A stretch of 64,000 nucleotides of DNA from Hybos culiciformis (taxonomy: Eukaryota; Arthropoda; Insecta; Diptera; Hybotidae), in NCBI GenBank assembly GCA_964007475.1, contig OZ023273.1, positions 11,173,922-11,237,921 on the forward strand, in the 5' to 3' direction. This document shows, one piece after another, positions 26,445 to 41,500 of the stretch. The translations under genes were made by a program, and so were the position numbers. Each line of letters begins with the position of its first letter. Position 1 is the stretch's first letter. The notes beneath the pieces are model-generated. The model was not told where the DNA came from. It saw only the letters and a program-made list of their open reading frames with translations, and did not search any database.

Positions 26445-29400
26445 AAATAATGTTATTTTATGATTTTATTTATCCTACCACAAAAAGCAAAATAATAAAT
26501 TAAAAATGTGTAAAGAAATTTTTAATTTTAATTTTTTTCCAATGAAATTAATTTATTTTGGAAGGAATTTTCTATTTATTAAATAGTTTGTAATGGTGTT
26601 CTTAAAAGAACATCAATACTTCTTCTTTTTTAGATCTTACTTTAATCTCAGTTTGTCAGCTAGATTGAAAAAGCATAAGATAGAGTGTCACAGTTTCTTT
26701 CTTAAGACATACGATTAATAATATGAATTAAAGACAGTAGATACTTATGTTTCATGTTTTTTTTTTATTATTCACCCTCATTTCATTTTGAAAATATTTT
26801 AAATTATTATTATATTCTTGTTAATAAAACAGACCCATAAATCATTAAGAAATAATTTAAAAAATATATCTATATGATATCGTATCTATCTAAGTATGTT
26901 CACATTTTTATTTTAACCGCATTATGAATTAAAAAAAAAAGTCATTATCCGTATGATAGTTTAATTCAATTATTTTATTTGTATCAAATATAAGCGATTT
27001 TTGTGGAAAAATGGAAAGAACTCGATCTTGAAATTGCCTTTTATATTTAAAATTAATTTTCTAAATGTATTTAATATCCCACTTATTTCCTATTTCCTCA
27101 GGTAAATGCCTACATATTAAGTAATTGAAACATTATTTAAAATCAAACTAAATGTAAAAAATTTGAAGTGTACACCTTAACCAGCCTACACCATAACCCT
27201 TACCGTACACCATAAGTGAAGTACATTATTTTTTTTAAACCATCACTAATAGTTTATTAAAGAAATTACTAAAAATTAAAATAATTTATTTTTCCGATTT
27301 AAAAATAAAATACAAATACAATCAAAAAAGTTTAATTAGCGCCTTAAATACAACTCTGAAAATAAAAATTTTTGTTTTGCAGATACTCCCCTGATATCGA
27401 ATAAAATTGAGCAAATAGGTTTGAATAAAATAGAAACTTCTCGATATGTTGAATTGGTAATTTCGATTGAAGCCTTGCTTGATATCAAAAGTTTTCTTGA
27501 TCAACTCAAACTATAGATAAATTAAGTAAAAAAAGTTAAACAAATGAAGCACACTAGGCTGGTGCTTTTATACTAGTGGTGTTTGCCCAATTTTGGAAAC
27601 TATATGTTTTCTGAACAATCTTATGCTTTAATCCTCGTATCTAAAAAAAACGACACCAATACAACCGAACAGTGACTGACAATATTTGTTATACAAAAAT
27701 CGTAAAATTATAAGACAGGGCATTGTTTTTCAAGTCAATCAATTTATTGGCCTCAATTTTTTATTATGCCTTTATTTCTAAAAAGAAAATAAAATATCTA
27801 TTTTTTTTTTTTGTTTTTAAATTCAACGAGAATATTTTCCAATAAAATACACTTCAACTTGCTTCGCTTAGGGGAAAAGTAGTACAAAGAAAAATTTATA
27901 TGCTTTAAAAAAATATATATACATATATTTTTTTTTTAAATAACCAACAAACAGTATTTCAAAGTACACTCACAGTGTAATGATTCAGTGCAAAAATGTT
28001 CGCGATAAATATTGGTTGTACTTTGATATTAATTTTCGTGTGACATTATCGGAAAATATTTAACGAATAATTTATATTATTATGGCATGCGGCTTTAAAC
28101 TGCATTTAGTCGCGATACTATAATTTTAAATTTTTTTCGGGCCACTAAGAAAAGTTGAAATATTAAAAATCAAAAAATATTTATAAATATTATAATTTGG
28201 ATTAAAAACAAAGAATGAAAAAATAATTTAATTAAAAAAAAAAAATGGGTGCAATATTAATGTAATAAAATTTAAAAATAGATTAAAATTCATTTGAGAA
28301 AAAAAAAGAAAGAAAAAAATTAAAAATTTATATAAATATTTGAATATTGAATTTATTAAAATTTATAATAATCATTTTTAAAAAGATTCCAATTCGAAAA
28401 TATTTTTGAACATTTTTTCAAAAATATTTTCATTAAAAAAAAAAAAATATTGCGCAATCATTTAATTGAAAATTGAAAGTTTTTCCAATTTTTTTGTTCT
28501 TGAAAATTTTCTCCCTTGAAATGAAGATAAATTTCCTTTATATTTAAAACTAATAATTGATATTTAAATACAATAAAAATATATAATTTTGTTTTTAAAA
28601 AAAAAAAGAACATAATTGAAATTTTAATTTTTCGAGGAAAATATACATTTGGAACATAAGCAAAAAATTTTCCTACAAATATTTTTGGCAAAAATAAAAT
28701 AATTGAGAGTATTATTTTGAAATTGAGCAGAAGAAATTTTGACATTATAAATCATTCAAAGCTCTGAAACTTAAAAAAAAAAATTGTTCATCAACTAATT
28801 AATTTATGTTCGGCTACATGAAATAAATTTTGTTAAAAAATAAAATAAAATTTTAAAATGTTCAAAAAAAAGAAAAAAGAAGGTTTTCTTATTTTTAGCT
28901 TTTATATCATCATCGGTCAAAAAAAAAAACAATCGTACTTACTCTGTTGTTGTGGAGAAAATATGTGACTTTTAAGAGTTTTTATATAGTGTACTATGTA
29001 AAAATATAATTTTCTTTTTTTCAAATATCTTTATAAAAACTAAAACCTAAAAGAATGTCAAAAATATCACAATAAAAATTCTGTTCATATTTATTTTATT
29101 TTTTTTAACAAATGCAACAATACACTGAGAGTTTGTCGTTATAATTTTTTATTTATAATTTGGTTGTTATTCTGCAAAATCTCTGTGGTCAAAAATTTAA
29201 ACTGCTCTCAAAAACTCGAATTGTTTTTTTTTATCAAGATTTTAATGTAAACAAAAGTTCGAAAACCTTTGGATCTCATAATCTTCTGCCTAAATATTGC
29301 TTATTAATTTGATTTGAATTAACAAAATGGTTTTCCAATGTGGCGAGAAAGTGCTCTAAAAGTCGATCGAACAAACTTTATATAATATATAATATATATT

Positions 29401-29524
29401 ATATATTTTGTTGGTTGAGGCTAATTTAGAATTTAAATTAAAAATTTAATTTTTTAAAATTTAATTTTGATTTAATGTAAAAGGAAACAAAAAGTGGCAC
29501 AAAATAACTTAAAGTAAAATTTTG
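26445..29524. repeat. 3,080-bp tandem duplication, copy 2
   Basis: Second, apparently identical copy, separated from copy 1 by only five bases (TTTGT, 26440-26444). Such exactness, including homopolymers, means either a very recent duplication or an assembly artefact that joined two haplotype copies or mis-resolved overlapping reads. Confidence 0.95.
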
Positions 29525-32486
29525 GATATAAAATTAGGACACACCATCAAAAGGAAATAAAAAATATGAAATTTTATTGAGCAATCATAATATTAAAAGA
29601 TTGTAATTTTTGGACACAAATTCAATGGATTGAAAACAAAATATTATTGTATAATTTATATTTAGGCGAAAAATAATTATAATTGATTTTTTAGAACAAA
29701 TAATAATAATAATAAATTATATAGAGCCTAATTTTTATGATTTTTTTTAACGATGCGTCAACTTAACAATTGTATGTAATAAAAAAAATTATCTAATTTT
29801 ATTATTTCGTTTCCACACATTCATACATACGTATATTGAATAATAATAAAACTCAATCGTAAATTATCTAATACGATTACAAGAATACCAAAATGACGTT
29901 GTAATTAATTTTATCTATTCCTGGATCATAATCTATATTTATTAAATTCGTTTCTGAGTGAGTCCGTCAGACATTTTTGTACACAAAATTTGAATTAATA
30001 TTTTGCAATATTAAAATCTTTTTCATATCATATAATTCCATCCTACAAGGATCTTACGTTACGTTACTACATTTTATTATTTATTAGTGGAAAAGAAAAT
30101 CTTAAAAGAACAGAAAAGTAAGCCTTCGCATATCTTAAGTTTTATGAATTGTTTTTTAATCTATAAATTTGAGTTACCTACTTATTTCATAAAAATTTCA
30201 TTCCATAAATCTATACAATCATTCTTCTAAAGAACTAAGGCAAATGTTCTGTTTCCGGTTGAAAAAAAATGAATTTAAAAAAAATTTCATTTTCCTTAAG
30301 ACAAACATATTTCTCAAATGAATGTTATAAAAACATTTAAGGATTAAAGATTTCTTTGGGTAGGTGCCAAATATTTCAAAACAAAAATGACAACTTGTTT
30401 TAAGTGGTTTAAAGCTTTTAATAAAATTTTATACTCGTTTATTATTTAACGGAGAAATTTCGCCTTGAAATTTTTATTTTAGAATTTAATTACCGTGCTT
30501 TTGTGCTTTTTATTACTCAATTATAATATACCTAAATAACTAGAGAAATATTTTTCTGTTTAAAGATAAAATGTTTTTTTTTTAACACTTATAACGATAT
30601 TATTCTGAAATTAAACTATTTCACTTAATTTTTTTTTCATTACAATTTGTTGAAAAAACACTTAATTTATAAGACTTATTTTCCAGATCAAAACTGTCTA
30701 GTGTTGCAGTCGAAAAAAAAAAAAATTATAACTCTTACAAAGTGGTCGTGAATTTTTCAACAAAAATCGATACACTACAGTTTATTTGAAAATTTAATTT
30801 CGGTTAGTATGCCATTCTGTTAAATTTTACGTAACTAACACCCCCAAAATTTCTGTGATGGTTTTTATGCGTAACAATAACAAACACCTCCGAAATGTCT
30901 GTAATATTTTATGAAATTCAAGTGTACCATTCTTAATAAATTTCATCACTTTGATTTATTAACTGCGCTATAAATAACAATAATGACTATACTTTTTAAA
31001 CAAAATTAAAATATATATTTAAGTAATAAATTACTTAATTTTTTAAAATTTTCATAATAAGTATTTTTTTCTTATTTTTTTATTATCTGGTTTCAAAATC
31101 TATATACACTACTGCAATACCTATAAAAATTAAAAATTATTGTTCTTTTTGTATAATTTTTGCACAACATGTGTTCGTGTATGATATTTATATGCACTCA
31201 TGTACCTATCTATAGGTACATAAAAGAGAAAAAACTTATTTTACACTTTTTTGAATGAATCTAGGTGAAAAAGTCAGTTGTATTTTAAAAATAGCACTTT
31301 TTTTTTTAATTAAAAATTTTCTATTTTCCGCCCCGCCGTCAGGCAGTTACGTCAGCGTCAGAAAATTTGATTCAAGTTTAAAAATTTATGTAACCTGAAA
31401 AAAATGTATTTAATCTAAACGGAGAACTTCTTAATAATAACCTAAATATAGAATTTTTCTGACTTTTTTAATTAAAACAAATACACACCGGAAATATTTA
31501 CACTTTACAATAAATCTGAAAAACAAAAATTTCTTTCTGCTTTCGGAGTTTTCAACGGAGATTTTTGACTATTTTCTGACAAAATTTAAAGTTGTAGATT
31601 TTCGTTAAAATTTAGATTTACGAACATTTAAAATTATGTAATAAACAAATAGTATTTATCTTGCTAAACGAAATTCGTAATAATAATTTTTACAGATTTT
31701 GACTGACAAAATAAGAAAATTAAAATAGTGTATACGTTTTTGAAAGGAAAAAAAACATACTTAAAAAAAGTTAATGGAATTGCTATTAAATAAAATTATG
31801 TTTAAATCGTGTTATTTTAGCATGATAAACTAAATCGTACCACATGTATTTTAAAATTTTGGAAATTAGCCAAATATTTCCCGCGCATTTTTAACTCAGA
31901 ATTTTTTAGTATAATGTTTTGTTTGTAAGAAATTTCCAAATTAAGTACATATTAGTTTCTATTTTATTGAAAGAATTCTTAATTTAAAAATTAAATAAAT
32001 GAACTTTGAGAAAATGCATCATGATATAAAGTGCGAAAAACTTTACTCTCATGAAAAAAAAAGTCTGTTAAAGAAATAATAAATTACTTCCCGGTTCATT
32101 ATACAACTCTGTAGTGTAGAGCAAATTTATTCTAAAAATATTCCAGAAGAATTGAAAGAAAAAAAATGTATTTTATATTAACTTTAAATGTTTGCATTCA
32201 GCAATTATTTGTTGCTGAAACTTTACTTCAAATCAAATGAATAAAAATTTTGATAATCACTTTAATATTCTTATACTTATCTAGTTTTACCTAGATATAC
32301 AATTTATAAAAAAAAATAATATTTTTAAAGGAAGAAATATAAATTAAAATTCAACTAATTATAATTTATCAAAAACAATAAAATCCAAGTGCACAAAAAT
32401 ATATAAAGAAATTATTAAGATGTGTAAAAAAAACAATAAAGAATAAAAAAAATTAATAATTTTCTTTTTTCTTATTTTAAAAACTA
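29525..32486. other. Gene-poor A/T-rich region, part 3
   Basis: No gene. It holds an (AAT)n microsatellite near 29700-29717 and an imperfect direct repeat, 30831-30869 against 30871-30913, which share AACACCyCCrAAATkTCTGT-like cores. The 3' end probably contains promoter and 5' UTR sequence of the next gene. Confidence 0.45.
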
Positions 32487-32528
32487 ATGTTCTTAATATT
32501 ATTAGTTTATTTAATAAAATTTATAAAA

Positions 32529-35500
32529 ATGTCATTGTTAAAAAAAAATCGTTATCACTTAAATAGTAGTGGGGATTCCTCCACTCCAGCTTCTTCGATA
32601 TCATCGAATGAATCTAAAGAAAATCATGTAAACATTAATAATTATTTTAATCAAAATTATTTGAAAAATAATTGCAATAATCAAGAATCTATAAACCAAA
32701 AGCGCGCTAAATTTGCCGCACAACAACAACACTATTTATTGCAACAAGAAAAAGCACAATTGGAGCGTCAATTAAGAGAAATGTCTCCACAACAGTATCT
32801 TCAATATAAACAAAATCAATTACAAGAGCAACAACGACTAGTATCATTTCAACAACAATTATTGTTAAGACAACAATATGAATGTACACATAAACATAAG
32901 AGGAACTTTCAAGGGCCGCCAAATGAACAATTGCAGCAACAAATAATGCAACAAACTTGGAATAAATTGAATAATTCTTTTACGATCAATAATTATAATA
33001 ATTCAAAAGGTAGTAAACAAAAAATGGAATAAAATTACTTAAGCTTATTTTTTTTTTGATTAATTATTAATTAATTTTCTCCATCATTATCTTGTACAAC
33101 GTTAGCGTGGATTGTGCATAAAATAAAAGAATAATCATTCTTTAATAAAATTATAATGAATTTTGTATTACAATGATTCGGTACTTATTCTTGCAATTAT
33201 CCTTCATGTCATGTCTATCTTGAGTATAATTGTGTCAGCGCAGCGTTTACAACAAGTTTTACAATAAGAAAATAGTTCCGATTTTATTTATAACAAACGA
33301 TCAGAATCTATGTCTGATAATTTGAAATTAGTTGAGTAGGATGAGTAGAATTTAAAGATATTTTTGTTTTTAAACCAATTTACTATAAATAATTTTTTAC
33401 TTATATAATAAAATCTGAGGTCTACGCAGTGTTAAAGAAAAGACTTGAGTAGTTTTAAATAGGTATTATGATCTTTATTTGAATTCTTGTGGTCGCAATC
33501 AAAACTATCGTGCAGATTTATGACAATAACTACATGTTAATTAGCTAATTACAACATTGTACCATTAAAAAAAAAATTATTTTTACCTACTTACTATATT
33601 ATTTATTATAAAATAATTTAACAGTGTTCGGAAATATTACCTGTTGATTTTCAAACCGTGATTAAAAATTAATTAATTTTTTTTAATATTTACAATTACC
33701 GACATTTTAAATGTATGAATCATAAAATAAACTACCTTCACCTTAATACAGTATTTATTAAAGTATATATGTATATTATGCATTTTATTTACTGATACTT
33801 ATTTTATTAAATTTTTTTTTATCCGAATCCGAAGGAATCAACTGAATTTAATATTTTTTGAATTAATAATAAGAAATTTTAATATAAAATATGATATGGA
33901 TATTTATTTTTTTTGATCGCTATAAAAAGTAGTCTTTTAAATCAGAAAATGGATCAAAATTTATAATTAGAATACAGAAGTTTTTTAAATAGTGTTTGAA
34001 TTCATAATTAAATGTTAAACAAATTTATGTTTCCTTGATGAATTTTTTTTAAATTTAGAATTCGTTTCTCAAAAAATAGCTATACCTTTAAATTTACAAC
34101 CATCAAAGTTAGATGCCATTTGAAGAGCCCAATCGACTGTATCCCATTTTTTTTATAAGATGTATAAGATTGTATAATTTCATTTTGTTTGTAATTTCTT
34201 AAAAATGTTGCAATGTTTAAAAAAATTCAAAATGAAAAAAATGCGCCTGAATATATGCTAAAATCCAATTTGAAAAAATAATTGTTACATTTACTTACAT
34301 TTATTTATTACATATTTAAAAGAAAAATCAATGAGATTTCATTTTTGGAACATTTATTTTATATCCAATTCTTCTAAATATATTCATTCTTTCATTGTAT
34401 TTCACCAAATCTCAAAACCCAAAGTGCATAATCCAAAATTCAAAGGTTCAAAAAACAAATAAAATAAACTTCAATGGTTTTTAAACATGAAAAAATCAAA
34501 ATCAAAACGATTAAATAATGCTTATTCCAATATTGCATTCTTTTTTATATTTTAGAAATTGCCAATTTTTTTAAGGTATAAATTTTTAAAAATGTAAAAC
34601 AGGGCAAAACTAATTTAAATTAAATGAATTTCCCATCATAATTGTACATTGATTAGTCCTCTTTTTTTTTTTAATAATTATTAAATGTTTAAAAGGAAAT
34701 TAAAAATTAAAAAAAAAAAAATTTATTCACTCAAGTGATTGACAATTAGAATTTTATTTATTTTTGAATTTAAAAGGATTAATCTTAAAAATTATAATAC
34801 ACATACACAATGGTAAAGTCCCCTCACTGTACCTTTTTTTTATTATTTTGTTTAATAGAGAAATAAAGTATCTCTCAACTCTTAAAAAAAATTAAATATG
34901 TTTTAATAAAAAACAACATTTTAGCCAATTTAAGTAATTTAATAAAATCAAAAACATATGGCACGATGATCGTCGTCGTCACCCTTAATTCAAATACAAA
35001 AATGAAATTATTGTTTATTATTATTTTTAAATGGAATTTATTTAAATTACTATAATTTTTTTTTTTTTTTTTTAAAAGATAATTATACATTTATCGATGT
35101 CTTAAAAACATGAAAAACATAAAAATGTTTATGCTTTGAGTAGAGAGCAAGAAAATTTGTTAAACATAATATTTTAAAGAGATATTTACATGTTTAATTG
35201 TTTCTTTTTTCTTCAAGTGGACTATTATTATTTTTTTTAAAGGGGTGAAATTATATCGGCTCTCGATAAAGAAATAAACTTGAAATAAGAAAATATTTTA
35301 CGATAATCATTAGAAAAAACAAATCAAAATAATCAAATAATAAAATAATTTACTTGGGAATTTAATATTTGATTTTATTCATCTTGAAATTTGTTTTCCG
35401 GATTCCAACTCTATTTCTAAAATCTATTTTATGTTAATTTTTTACTCTGTGTACTTACTATATTGTGGTACCAATAATAATTAAATGGAAACGATATAAA

Positions 35501-38500
35501 TTTAAATATTGTTCTTATGTGGTGGGAAGAATGCACAACTTGAAATCATTCTTTATTTTACTACTTACAAACATGTTTTTCAGTTTTAGTTTCAGAGTTC
35601 GTAGACGCCAAACTGGCAAAAACGAGAAAGAATTTAATTATATGTTTCTTGACGAAATATTTCGCACTATCTTATCCTCCTATAACCGCATTTGGGAACT
35701 AAAAATCGTAGTTCCGGAACCACCTCTTAAAAAAAACATATCATAAATTCAGATGAGCGCTTAAGAGGCTTGGATTCAAGGTGCAGTTAATTTTGAGAAT
35801 AATCTCCATGTTTATATGGAATTCAGTCAAATTAGTATTTCTTTAAATTCAGTTCATTCCAAATGCGCTTTATATGAATTTTCTGGCGACGATTTATGTA
35901 ATATTTTTTTTTTTTTTTTTTACCACTACATACTTTATTAGTTTTCAATTTCATATTGTTTCCACACATAATGAAGAAGGTACTTAAACTAAAAAAATAA
36001 TTAATATTGTTTCCAATAATAAAAAAATATATATTTTACAAGTGAATCAAATAAGCGATAATTCCAATTGTGTGTGGTTTTAAATATTCTTTATACTTTA
36101 TTATTTAAAAATATTTTTTTTATGTAAAAAATTTTTATAAATTGGATTCTCCTACATTAAAAATTTTAAATCTAATCGCATATGGTAAACAGATTTCTTA
36201 ATACATTACATTTTTAGAATTTTAATTTATGATTTTTTGTTTATGTAAAATTGAAAGAATCACAAGCTTCATAAGTTTAAAAATGAAGTGAGAAAAACGT
36301 TGCAAGTAATCTATTTTATTATAACTTTTGAAGGATGTTGACAAGATCATGGAGGTGCTTTATTCTAATTGCCTGAGCTATCGAGTTAGATTACAAAAAA
36401 TAAAAAAAATTAGGTATTTCTCTTCTGTTCGAAATCATAACTTGTTTAAAATATACTTAAGCTCACTCTTACGACTATAATAAGTTTGATAGATTTTACA
36501 TTTTTTTTATTATTCATTATTCTAGTTTCGACGAGAAGATACACTACGAGAAAAAACATATTGTCGCGAGAAATATCGAAACACATATTCTAATGGGTAT
36601 TTGTTGCTTTTAATGAAATATTTGAAAAACCATTAAAATATTTGAAAACCTATAATACCTACGGTATTTATTGGCAGGTTTTTTTTATCCAACAAATTTA
36701 GTCAAGGAGTCTCGACGAGAATTAGAATATTCGTTAAACAGAGGCTCATCTATGACTGTTGATTTTTTTTATCACCATTAGTTATTATAATGATAGTACG
36801 AACTTGTTTAACTACATTTTAAAGACATTTTATTGAATGTAAAATTTTTGTCTTTTCATATATAATATAATGTTGAAAATTCAATTATATTTAACTTACA
36901 TAATCTAATAGATTTTTTAATTTTTCAGGATTAAAATCTCATCTTGGTGGCATGACAACAGAACAAACAATTGAATCGCCATCCATTCATAATTTATCAT
37001 TAAAGCAACAACTAAAAAAACAATTGCCTCCCTCATCCTTACCAACATTTATATCTAACCATAATACCTCTCCAACTAAGCAACAACAGTATCATAAAAA
37101 TTTATTACAATCTCCCAACAAACAATATAAAAAGCCATTAACTAGTCCAAATAATGCATTACCATCTACAAAAAATATAAATTGTTACAATGGTCTTCCC
37201 TTATACGCTAATTCCTATTTCTTTGATTCAAACTCATTTAAAAAACCTAATGATAACAATGATGATGATGATAATGAATTAACCGATGACACATTAAAAC
37301 GTAATGTCCAAATCGTTTTAAATAATTTAGATCGATATGCATTACGGAGTATTATTTTGAATGATCAAATTGAAAATTTAACATTCAGTTTGAATAATAA
37401 TAACAATAATATTAACGATATTATGGCTTCAAGTGAACATCAACCACAACAATTACCAGATTACAATAGTAATCCATTTTCGTATGGTGGTTTAGGTGGT
37501 ACAGGGCATTTAAATTGCTCTGTTGCATCATCTACGCATGATTTTACTCATGACAATTCGGACTATCAGTGGTTTTTAGATTATGGTTATCGAGATGGTG
37601 TTCAACAGCATCAAAGTGTTCTATCGTCATTGTCAGCTTCATATAATGGTATCGGCGAATTGTCATATTATGATGATTTGGCTAAAAATATTGATGCTAA
37701 TTTGGCAGAAGTTGATATGGAAAGTTTTCGAGCCGAAGACATACATTCGTTTTTAACACATTTACCATCATATTGTTGTTCGAAGAAAAATTGTAATGAT
37801 ATTGACAATTCGATATGTAAATCAGAACTGTTATTTTCACCAGTGAAAGAAACACCACAGCAATTAATCAGCACAGATTCATTGGATTTAGATGCATATC
37901 CGGATGAAGGTGATATTATATTAACATGTAAAGCTAATAAAGATAATTATACAATTGCATTTGAGGGCAGTACTTTATATTCAGATGAAAGTTTTTATGG
38001 TAAGTTATTTTTAACCTTTTACAAAAAAAAATAGAATACCTAAATGGAAATCTCTATAAAAATAATAGTTTTAAAAATAAGTTAGAAAATTCTATTTTTT
38101 ATTTTATAACTTTTGAAGAAAACGAAAGAACTGAGCTTTTTCTATACTTGCTAATCAATGTATAAATGACCCGAAAATATGGGCAACATCATAATGTCAT
38201 TTGTCTGTAACTTTTTCTTAAAACGATTATTTGGTATTTTTAAGTCATCATTACTAATAGTCAAACATATACTAGAAATTTTTCTTTTGTTAGTTATTTT
38301 TTAAACGTACTTTATTAACAAAACAATATTTTTAATTACAAATCAAAAGTTTATAGTATACATTTGAAGCCGTCAAATCCAAATATATTTTTTTATTTTA
38401 TGTCTTAATTTTTTTTGTGATTTACCTATTTTCAGCTGAACCAAATGACATAAATATTAGAAATAGATACAATTTTATAAATTTACATAGTAATTTAGAT

Positions 38501-41500
38501 GATATTGTTAAACGAAAATCATTAGAAGTATCAATGTGTAGATCTGACAATGCTTTTACGACCTGGAGCAAATTAAAAAAAAGTAATACCATGCAATTGC
38601 AAAGGTAAATATTTAATATAATTAACCATTAACAAGCTAATGATTTCTTACAATAATAAAACATTTTAATTTGTTATTATTTCTAATAGCCTTTCATGGT
38701 TATAAAATAAAAAAAAATCTTTTGAACTTAAAAAAAAATGTATATAAAAAAATTAATAAAAGAAGAATGCTGTAATTTATATTGCAAAAATCATTAACAC
38801 ACTTCTTCAATAATTGATTCAAATTTTGGATAAAATTTTGAAACTTATTTTTTTTTAGATATCCGTCTGGTAACAATAATACATCAATGAATATATTAAC
38901 CCAAAATCATTCACCAAATTGTTTCGTACGTAAAAGCTTCAGTTTGCCTAATTTGATTATGAAAAAGGAAACGGCATCTCGAAGACAATTGAATGTTTCC
39001 CAGGCATTGACTACATCGACTGTAAGTTTCAAATTTATTCATTTAATTGATTTGCATTAGAAAATATTTGCTTTTAAAGATAAAACTTTTTATGTGCATA
39101 TTTCAACCAATGATGTCACTGTAGGACAGGTATATTCCTCCATTCCTATTTTTGGACTTCTGCTAAATTTTATAAAGAAATACAAAGTTTTTAAAATATC
39201 TTGGAATCAAATATATTGAATCAAGTTTTATTAATTCAACAATTGTTTTGTACTAGTACGTTAATGTCAAATGATAATACCAATGTATAAAATAAAACAT
39301 GATTTAGTATAAATGCAATCACCAGATTTGGAAAGTTTATTATAATACTATATTTTTTAATAATACTATTCTTTTTAACAAATATAATGTTGAAACTAAC
39401 TACGTTTGTTAATTTTTAAGGTTGAGTCATCAAAAGTTAGAAATCTTCTTCCAATGTGTCAAATGCCAATATCACAAACAGGATCAATTGATAATCCTGA
39501 TGTTGAGTCGATGGATGATAAAATGCATACAACGGAATCATCAGAATCTCAACAACCGCATCAACAAAATCACTCAAGAAAACAACAAGAACATCATAAT
39601 CTTCAACAACAGTCATCTACACTTAATCAACCACCTGCATTTAATCTAGTCAAATTGTTTATAAAACAAAAAAGCTGCAGTTCATCAGCAGATACTTGCA
39701 TGGATGTGTCATCGGGATGTTGGCCATCATCGGATGCTAGCTCAAGCTCAACCGAACGTTATCGACGAAAAAATAATTGTATTGAAAAGATTGATAACAA
39801 TAAGCAGCCAACAGAAGAAATTCATAATGACTGCAATGATTTAGTGAATGATAATGCTCCAGCTGATTCAAGTTACCAATTAGATAGTTTAGATGTGTGT
39901 GATGAATCACAATGCACAACTAAGGATTCATTAAATACGACACCAACAAAAAAGCCAACAACAGCAACAACAGCTTTAAAACAAGATTTATATCGTGAAG
40001 TATTTGAGCTTTCACCGAAAAGAAACCAATTAAGAAATCCATTAATTTATAATTTACAAGTAAATAATAACAACAATAATAATAATTCAGTATCTGATAA
40101 TACATCAGATAATTTAACACAAATTTATAATTGTAATAACAATTCAAAGCTTAAACTTATGACACAGCCATCTGTTATGACTAGATCAATTCAAACTTCA
40201 ATATTATTAAAAGATCGTCTTAGGTTTGTACCTCCATCATTTCTAGCATCGTTAAATAAGCTATCTGCACATTCAACAAATAGGACAATTGAAAAACAAG
40301 CTCCAGTCTATGTTATTTATCCTAATTATGCTTTGCCGGATTTGGGATTCATTCAACAAAATCCTACGTCAGAAATTGTTTTATCACCATTTAATTATAA
40401 AACTGCTTTAGCTTCAGCTGCAGTTCGTCGAAGACGACGACCAACATCTCTAAATACTTCCGATGAAGAAGCACTGAAACGTATTGAGAAAGACACAATT
40501 TCTGATTGGAAGTCTTTGGTAATTATGATTAATATAACGTTTATACACATAACATTCAATTTTAATAAGATTGTAGAAATGTTAAATAAAAATTTACTAT
40601 GCTATATAATATACCTAATATATATTATAATTAAATTAATATTTTTTTTAGGTTACGCTTTTGCCGATTGAATATAGAAGAAGATTAAAGCACATTCCAG
40701 AAGCTGATCCTGAATTAGAGCCAGAATGTTCCATGAAACCGTTATTTTGTATGACGCCACCATTGAAGAGAAATATTGCTTCAAGTTTATGCGATTGTGC
40801 TGCTTTAATACAACACCAACAGCAACAAACTTGTGATTCGAGCTCAGGCTCATCTAGTCATCAACCTAGTTCTGGTTATCGTGGCTCATCCACATTACTC
40901 ACAGATTCTTGTGAATTTGATCCACCCACACTAACTCCCAGTAATGATCCTTTAAGAAATATGTTTATTTATCATTATGATAATGTTATTGGTGGCAATA
41001 ATGAGCTTTATCAAGAAAAATTACCCCCAAGTGGTCGACGTGGTATACTTCGACGTAGTAATAACTCACGTTCAAAACGTAATAGTATGTTTGAAGAAAA
41101 CACGCATGTGCGTAATACAGAAAAAAGGCGCAGCTTACAAGAAGCTCAATTTTATGATGAGAATTTAGAAATATTTTTGGAACACGATGATAGTAGACAG
41201 TATTATGATATAACCGGTCGTAAATCACGGCGTGATCAAGATGCTCAAGATGCTCGCACCAGAGCCGAAAATTTCCTTTCCAATGTCCCTAAATCAGAAT
41301 TGAAATATTACGCCGAGATCGCTAGCATATTAGAATCTGTGGATGAATCAAATTCTATTCAGTATGATGTTAATAAACTAAAAAATGAAGTTAGTAGAGC
41401 ATTAAGCCAGAAAAAAGTTTCATTTAATCAAAATGGTGGAGGAAACTATTTGCATATTGGCAATGATAAAAAATTCTCAACACCTCCTAATTCACCTGCT

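Noticed and set aside
24237..28745. Pairs of identical minus-strand frames (60 and 95 codons)
   Set aside because: They recur only because the 3,080-bp block is duplicated. Composition is A/T noise without protein-like features.
32707..32922. Minus-strand frame rich in Val/Ile
   Set aside because: Antisense shadow of the CAA/CAG-rich polyglutamine exon.
35465..35746. 93-codon frame within a large intron
   Set aside because: No motif, no splice context that joins the flanking exons, and no family match that I can see.
39737..41228. Several antisense or shifted frames over the unknown gene
   Set aside because: Shadows of Asn/Gln/Ser-rich coding exons.
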